Source: Knoxdaviesia capensis
Lineage: Eukaryota; Ascomycota; Sordariomycetes; Microascales; Gondwanamycetaceae
Assembly (NCBI GenBank): GCA_001510575.1
Contig: LNGK01000004.1
Coordinates: 3,098,667 to 3,162,666 of the forward strand
Reading direction: 5' to 3'
DNA length: 64,000 nt
The stretch's first letter is position 1; every line of letters begins with the position of its first letter. A program made the translations under genes and the position numbers. Below, in pieces: positions 57,587-64,000 of this stretch. The notes beneath the pieces were generated by a model that was given only the letters and a program-made list of their open reading frames with translations, was not told the origin of the DNA and searched no databases.

Positions 57587-59932
57587 GATGGCAAGATCTG
57601 AGGGGAGAGACAAAGACAATCGAGAAGAGGGAAGGGCGAATGGCCGAGACTCTTATAAATGCGAGCCAGAGAGAAGGAAAGAAAGAAAGAAAGAGGAAAA
57701 GTAGGGCGGCAGTGACGGTGTCACGTACGGTGTTTGTACGTTTGTGTTCCGGTGGTACCTGGCTGGTGTCCTTTTTCTCCCAGCAGTATGATTGGGATGC
57801 TGTGGCACCCAGAAGGCTGTTGTAATCGGGGGGGCAGCAAACGCGGTGAGAAGGAAAGAGTCTCACAACACGATCAAGCCACCAAGAGAGGGTTTCGGGA
57901 GGAAATAGTAGAGAGAAAAAAAATCTGGAGAGAATCGATGGCCAGAAAAAGAACGGGAATCAAGCAAGATATTAACAGATTAACAGTGGGGATAGCCGCT
58001 AATAATTGCACCTCGTGGGCTGCAGGGAGGTGGAAATTTCGAAATGAAATATTCAATATCGTTTGTAGTGCTACACACGAGGAACGGATAGCTGCTTTAA
58101 GGGCAGGGATGTTAGTATAAGAGCGCTCTGTAAGGATGTGGGAGGCGGGTTTTTCAGATTTCAAGAGGATGAAGAATGGAATCTAGGGAAAGAGAAAATG
58201 GGGACGGGACGAGAAGATATCTCTTCAAGAGCAGGACAACAGGAGAAAGAAAGAGGAAAGGGGTCTCTTCGGGACAGATGCGAAGCGAGAGTGTGAGGTG
58301 CCGTGCATATAGGCATCTAGAGATGGAAATAGCCAGGTCGCTACAGTCACTTCAGCTCACCCAAGGCACTAAGCAGCTGAGTGATTCAGTCAGTCTGGTT
58401 TTTTGAGGGGGCAGAGAGCACAGATTCGGCTGTCACAAACAACGACCAGAACCACGGTCGATCACGGCGGCTAAGAGCGGTTGCAAGAACAAATGAAGCA
58501 TGAAAACGGGAATCCGGACACTCGCAATTATCCTGGGTAGAGGATTTGCACCGGAGAGAGAAACAGCAGTGCCCGCTGAGGTGGTTTGGGTGGGCAAGGG
58601 ATAAAAAAGAAAGCTGGCCGATCAAGACTGGGGGGCATGCAGGGAGTCCGCTATAAGCCCCTGATAAGGAACGTTGGGAATAGCGGCAGAAAAGCCGGCG
58701 ATCTTCACACACTTGGGGAGGATGCCGGTCTCTCAAGAGCAGAAAAGGAAAGACTTGCACTAGCTAGGATCGCCTCACACCCCTCAATAGAGAAAGAGGA
58801 AGCTAGAGAATGTTTGTAGCGATGGCGCATGCGGGAGGAATGTGCCAGCCGCAGCGGGCCAGTGAAGACTCTAGTAAGACTGGACTGGAACTGGCAAAGC
58901 AGGGACGCCAGACCAGCTATGAATGATCAGTGAAACAACGCATGGAGAGATCGAATCAATCAGAGACTTCCAGAATGATACCAGATCTCTTCACAGTGGA
59001 GATAAGCCAAGCTCAAGCTTCAAGACACAGCAGCAAGCGTGAATGTTGCTGGACAGGTAGTCCAGCGACACCCAGGACACGGCAAAGGGAGACTAGAACA
59101 CGGCGATCTGGAGCAGAAAAGATGCGACTTTGGCGACAAAAGCAAGAGAAAAGGTTCGATCTGAACCAGCAGGACATACATTTGTTATTTGTTATCTTCG
59201 ACACTCCACGAACTGACGTTGATATAAGGATATATAAAAATAGAAAGAATGGAAGGAGCAGAATGCGGCTAGTCGGCAAAGAAGGGACGAAGAAGAAAAG
59301 AAGCTGAAATAGAAATGTTCGGTCGAAGATGAAAAGGAAGGAAGGGACGAAAGGGATGGCAAGCGAGGAAGGAGCGGCACAAAACGCACCTCGAAAAGAA
59401 GGAATGCAGAAAACCGAAGAATGACAGGAAGAGAAAAAGAAAAGGAAAATCAAAAAGGGAAGAAAGGTCAAGGACCAGGTCAAGGGAGATTAAGAAAAAG
59501 AAGAAGAACAATATGGAGAGCGAGAGAGAAGAAGACAATGTGTGGCGGAAGATGAAGAAGAAGAGAGAGAAAAATAGGGGGCGTGCAAGTGCTGCAAATG
59601 ATTCAGAGTGCAACACAAGCAAACGGGCCGGGAAGGAACGAACGAGCAGGTAAAATGACGGGCGAGCAAGACGGTTCCTTCCTGTATCACTTCTGTGGTA
59701 CGGCCTGGTAATAGAAAGAACGATGGAGGGAAGGAACAGAGATAGATCAACGGGAGAGCTACTTTACCACCGGAAGGCGCGCCCACCGAAAGAAGGCGAC
59801 TAGAACACAAGAAAAGCGCGGACCACGAAGATAGCGCAATAGAAGATCCCACCAGAGGAAGGAACGCCGACTCCAACGGTACTACGACATACGGCTTCAG
59901 CAATATCGAGATGCGGCGCAGGCAGGGCGAAG

Positions 59933-59933
<1 letters not shown>

Positions 59934-59963
<30 letters not shown>
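59934..59963 (+). repeat. A30 homopolymer run
   Basis: Thirty consecutive A bases directly follow an AAG-rich stretch. It could be a poly-A remnant of a retroposed sequence or simple slippage; no target-site duplication was seen. Confidence 0.85.
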
Positions 59964-59965
<2 letters not shown>

Positions 59966-60193
59966 TCCTCTTGCTACCACGAAGAACCAAGCAGAAAAAA
60001 AGGAGCCACCAACAGGGAGGGGCCCGGGCTTTTTGGGGGAACAGCTGATTGATTGATTTTCTTGAGCAAGAGACAAAGAAAGTCCGGCTAGGTTTGGGAC
60101 AAAAGCGCGGTGCGCGGCGTGGCTAAAGCGAGGCACGCCCGACCGAAACAGAAACAGGAAGGGGGGGGGCAACCAGATCGCACATATCAAGGA

Positions 60194-60219
60194 CGTACAG
60201 TACAGTACAGTACTGTACA
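60194..60219. repeat. CAGTAC-type palindromic repeat, second locus
   Basis: GTACAGTACAGTAC followed by AGTACTGTAC forms a self-complementary cluster similar to that at 14,738-14,788. Confidence 0.7.
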
Positions 60220-63200
60220 CGCATATGCATCTACCGGCGACTGCCTCTCGCAAGTTTCCAACGGCCGAGAGCTCCCCTGGCTCTGGTGGACAGTTGCATG
60301 GCTGGTGGACGAGCAGGCAGGAGACTTGTCTCGAGCGAGGGGCAGACCGGTGGCGGGAAATTCATGGAGACAGAATCTTCAAGTGCATGGTGTTTAGCTA
60401 CTGCCGTCCAGAAACACGTTTGAAGAGTGTTCCGAGTCTTTGAGGAGGACTCAGGTACTGGTGCGAGCGAGGTTCGCTAAAGAGGACGTCTTACAGGGCC
60501 ATTACTCAGGGCCCTTTGCTCTCGCCATCTAAGATCTGCCATGCGTTTTGGTGTACTGTACTATACACTCTTCTCTCCTTTTCTGTGCTCCCCTCCATTT
60601 CAACCTGCTACCCTTTCTCGCATTCTCCACTTTGGATATCACGCTTTGGTCCCTGGCAGCGAAGAGTGAAGAAGAAAAGAAAGGAAAAGAAAAGACTCCC
60701 CCCGGTCACAGGTTACCTTTTTAGCGGCCTTGCCCAGCGAAAGACCAGCGCACTAGCGGATAAGAAGAAGAAAGGCCAGAAGGTCACTGGTATATGGAGT
60801 TGCAGCGTTCCTGGTACCTGTGTCCCCCTCCCCCTGGTCAGTATTGTGGTAGCACCCCGTTCGTCTCCCCTGTTAAGGGCACATTAGCGAGGTACGGACC
60901 TGAATTCGATGGAATCCGGGTCCCACAGGCAAGGAACAGCGAGAGAAGAACGAAAGAAAAGAAGCTCTGGAAACGAGTGAAGGTGGGTCACATCGGAAGG
61001 AAGGACTGAAGAAATGGGAGAGGTCGAAAAAAGGAGAAGCTGGGTTGGAAGCCAGAGAAACAGAGAGGAAAAATGCCACTGCAGTGACGACCTTGACTTG
61101 GCTGCTCGCTCTTACGTGAGTTCGGGTTCCATGGCTGACAAGTAGTCCCAATTTACCACGTTTATCGGACATTAGGGCTGGACAGCAGTGTTTTCGTCTT
61201 TGGTAGAAGAAGCAGCTCAAACTCACCACGCGTGCTCGAATCTCATCGTGTTCTCGCTTCCTGACGCCCTATCATATTCACGTAGGCGGTCCTCTTTTGA
61301 TCGTCACTTCGCAAGCCAGACCTCCTTCTCAAGCGAGTAGTATCTGCATAGGCTGTGCTGCATATGTGTAAGTCCTGCAATTATGCACAAACTCTAGCAG
61401 AGGAGCGTTGCATTCAACGTTCATTTCTGGTTATCATGTGCATGCAGGTTTTCTTTTCCCCCTGGGACCTGCATTCGGAGGTCCAGAGAGGCGAGAAAGG
61501 GAAAGAATCCCTGGACTGTTGAACCCTGGCCTTGGCGGATGTCCTGTTGTTACTGAATCTGGCGCAGAACGGTACACTAACAATCACCATGCCGCAGGTG
61601 GGCAATCTACGGAGTGTAGCGTAGTGTTAAGTACAGTATACTCGTACTAGGTGAAAAGGCTTCTTGGTGTATCTAAGGAACAAAAAAAGTCGCCCACATT
61701 GCACCTAAAAAGGCCATGTGAGATAAACTACTTTCGATCGGCGTGCTCTTTCGTCGCTGCATCCCACGGTAAGACAGCACGGAATGCATCTAAGCGACAT
61801 GCCCTCAGTAGGTGCATAACCTGCCCGGATTAGTGAAGATTCGGCATAGATGCATAACTCTCGTCGTCTTTTGATATCCCGTTGAAAACTGTGGAATCGT
61901 GAAAGACTCGCAGGCCCTTGATGCCACTTCGCGAAGATATATTTCAGTGGATATGATAACGGCCGTGATAAGCTGACAGAGGCACGACTCCTTTGAAAGG
62001 TGGGTGGAACGACAACCCTGCTGGCTCTTTTTTATTCAGTTCCCCCCTGCCTGGTCTGGACCTAAACCGGGGGGGGGGGGCGGACTTTCTACCTCAAGTC
62101 TCCGGCCGTTAGATTCCATGCAGTTTGGCGTTGTCGTTGTTCTTCTCTCTCTAACGGAGTCAGTCTTACGATCCCGAGCGCCAGGTGAGGTGAGTTGGGG
62201 CTTTGTCGCTTCGATACATACAGTACAAGGCAGGACTACCGCGCTGCTAGCGGGACGGCTCCTCCGTACGCAGGTAACTGCAGCATATCTCCTCCTATGT
62301 TGCATGCGGCTTTGATTGTCTGTGGAGTCCCTGGAGAATGTGGATGGGCCGGTGGTTCGTATTGGCAGATGCACAGTTAGATTAGACGGCCTGCGGTGAA
62401 AGCTACAACTCAAGACTACGACTCGGTGCCCTCAGCCGCAGAATCTTCATCCGTCAAGTGTCGCTAACCCGGACTACCGTACCAGAGTAACCCCACTGGC
62501 AACTCTCACCAATTCCCTAGCCCAGGTTGTCTCATCACCCTAAGGGCCAGTCATTTTGCTTTTTAGTCTCCACACATCTTCCCCATGTCAATATCGACGG
62601 AGGGAAAATAGAATCCAAACTTCAAGGTCGGCCTAGGAGTGTCTCCAAGGAACATTCACCATGGTCGACGCCGAGAATCGGGGGTTCCGTCAGGGGGTAC
62701 TCTTCCTTTTCTTATGGAGTCCTCTCCGACTTCCCGTAAGTTGAGGAACACGGTCCGCGGGTGTGTGTTGATCGGCGTCGAAAAAAAGAAGAAGAAAAAG
62801 CATATGAATATTATCCAAAGTTTCACCTTGGGGATGAGCGGCCAATTGCCCCCAAAATACTCAAGACACCCCAAAAAGCAGGCCTTCCTCTCGGCGACGT
62901 TAGCCGAACCGACCGCACTTGAGAGTCGTGGTGTGTCGATCAAATGCTCCGGGTAATGATACATCACCAGCCATTCGATGAACGCAGGCCGATGAAGAGG
63001 CGGCTAAACTTCTGGAACACAGGGAGGTGGCAATACATATCGACGGACTCCGATATCGAACATCTGTGCTTTTTTATTTTTCTTCTCGCCTTCACATCTG
63101 TTCATCTGACCCAATAGTTGCCGATTTTTTATGAAACTGGGCCCCGGGTCTGCACATCTCCCTTTTCTTCGTGCACACACAGATCGTATAACAAGCTGCC

Positions 63201-64000
63201 CGATATAGGCCTATAATGCCATCGAGGACGATGCGGCCGCTATACCGGGCCTTTCGGAGGCTACGGGCTGTATTTGTGTGCTTATTTAGGGGGGCATATT
63301 CGCAACCTGGAAAGCTTCAGCTGTTCAGAGCCGCCAATTTCGTTCCAGGTATGAAGATGGATACAGATTCCCCAATGTCCCCCGTACCTCTCGAAACAAC
63401 GAGTGGACCGCGAGAGTGGGAACATCTTGTCCACTCTCTTCTCAAACCTTAACTTACGACATTGGCTTCTTTTTCTCTTCGCCATGTGTTCTTGGTGCGA
63501 AGCTTTTTTGGTTCTTCGCTCTCTGGTAATTTCCCTTTTCCGGTTGGGAGGGGAGGGGCCCCGAACCGGCCCCAGGGTTCGGTGGTCCCTTTCTGTCGGG
63601 AAGCGTGTTTCAATGCTGTTTTTGTTCGCGAAGGAATCGAAGGAGTCCAGAAGAATCGAAGGAAGGCCCTGCTCGCCGAGCCGCGTTGAAAATAAAGAAA
63701 AAGATGGCATGGCATGGCATGGCATCCCGGTGGTTTCGGTATCCCTCACTCACTCACTCACTGCTCGTAACTCGACAGGTGCGGCCGTTTTCTTGAGTCG
63801 GGACATGGAAAGCGTCCAGGGGTGTCGGCCACGGAGGGACGAGGAACTACCGAAGCTCTATCGAGGTGGTGAGTGGTTCCAGCGTCGAACCTGTATCGTA
63901 CAGCACGGTACCGAGAAGGAGAATGTGCGGTTTGCTCTACGGCCCGCCAAAACGTGGGATGCGATAGATGGTAAATGAAGCCATGTTACCTCTGTGCGCC

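Larger units (their letters stand above)
57587..64000. other. Long region without a recognised gene
   Basis: About 6.4 kb. Near 57,652 the minus strand has a TTTATAAG TATA-like site 66 bases upstream of the histone-fold gene start. From about 58.8 to 59.6 kb the plus strand is markedly purine-rich. An A30 run lies at 59,934-59,963, a CAGTAC palindromic repeat at 60,194-60,219, a G-rich run at about 62,071-62,081 and ATGGC pentamer repeats at about 63,704-63,724. Frames of up to 191 codons exist but none shows a family motif. Confidence 0.45.

Noticed and set aside
63403..63978. 191-codon plus-strand frame near the right edge
   Set aside because: No motif, an ATGGC pentamer repeat lies inside it, and a competing frame exists on the other strand.
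1..64000. tRNA, rRNA, CRISPR arrays and bacterial-type operators
   Set aside because: I looked for T-arm-like GGTTCGA sequences and direct-repeat arrays and found none convincing; the genome is eukaryotic, so bacterial-type elements are not expected.

Overview
The window is nuclear DNA of a filamentous ascomycete, most likely a Sordariomycete. The basis is short GT-AG introns with CTAAC-type branch points, GC-rich third codon positions, fungal gene families, and an AT-rich block carrying the signature of repeat-induced point mutation (RIP).

Layout. (1) 1-14,419 is a gene-free, AT-rich, heavily RIP-mutated transposon block. It holds two decayed Ty3/Gypsy retrotransposon copies in opposite orientation: bases 1-4,618 are the reverse complement of 6,328-10,945. 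A 280-bp sequence at 6,045-6,324 recurs inverted at 14,140-14,419 and ends exactly where normal base composition resumes. (2) 14,420-27,274 is mostly non-coding, with microsatellites and two decayed genes. The clearer one is a minus-strand fungal trypsin-like protease pseudogene at about 22,203-23,590. (3) 27,275-57,586 is a gene-rich housekeeping segment with nine intact spliced or single-exon genes. (4) 57,587-64,000 shows no recognisable gene.

Intact genes in order: inositol-3-phosphate synthase (+), the Mrc1/Claspin replication-checkpoint mediator (+), dCMP deaminase (-), the autophagy E1 enzyme Atg7 (+), an SV2/SVOP-like MFS transporter (+), a membrane-anchored J-domain protein (-), a Kv-beta-like aldo/keto reductase (-), a protein with eight CCHC zinc knuckles (+), and a 1,481-residue minus-strand protein. 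The functions are not those of one pathway; this is an ordinary housekeeping neighbourhood next to a heterochromatic transposon block. Mrc1 and dCMP deaminase both serve DNA replication (fork checkpoint, dTTP precursor supply) and converge tail to tail, but co-regulation is not shown.

The most interesting object is the last gene (52,999-57,586). By reading the protein against remembered core histones, its N-terminal 300 residues look like an H2B-like histone fold followed directly by an H2A-like fold, that is, a cellular H2B-H2A doublet. A long disordered tail follows, carrying four copies of a short motif of the form D/S-L-x-x-F-I/L-R. I know of no described function for this family. Other findings are the giant inverted Gypsy duplication, unequal RIP of the two 280-bp repeats, and a scatter of telomere-like AACCCTAA boxes in the promoter regions of several genes.
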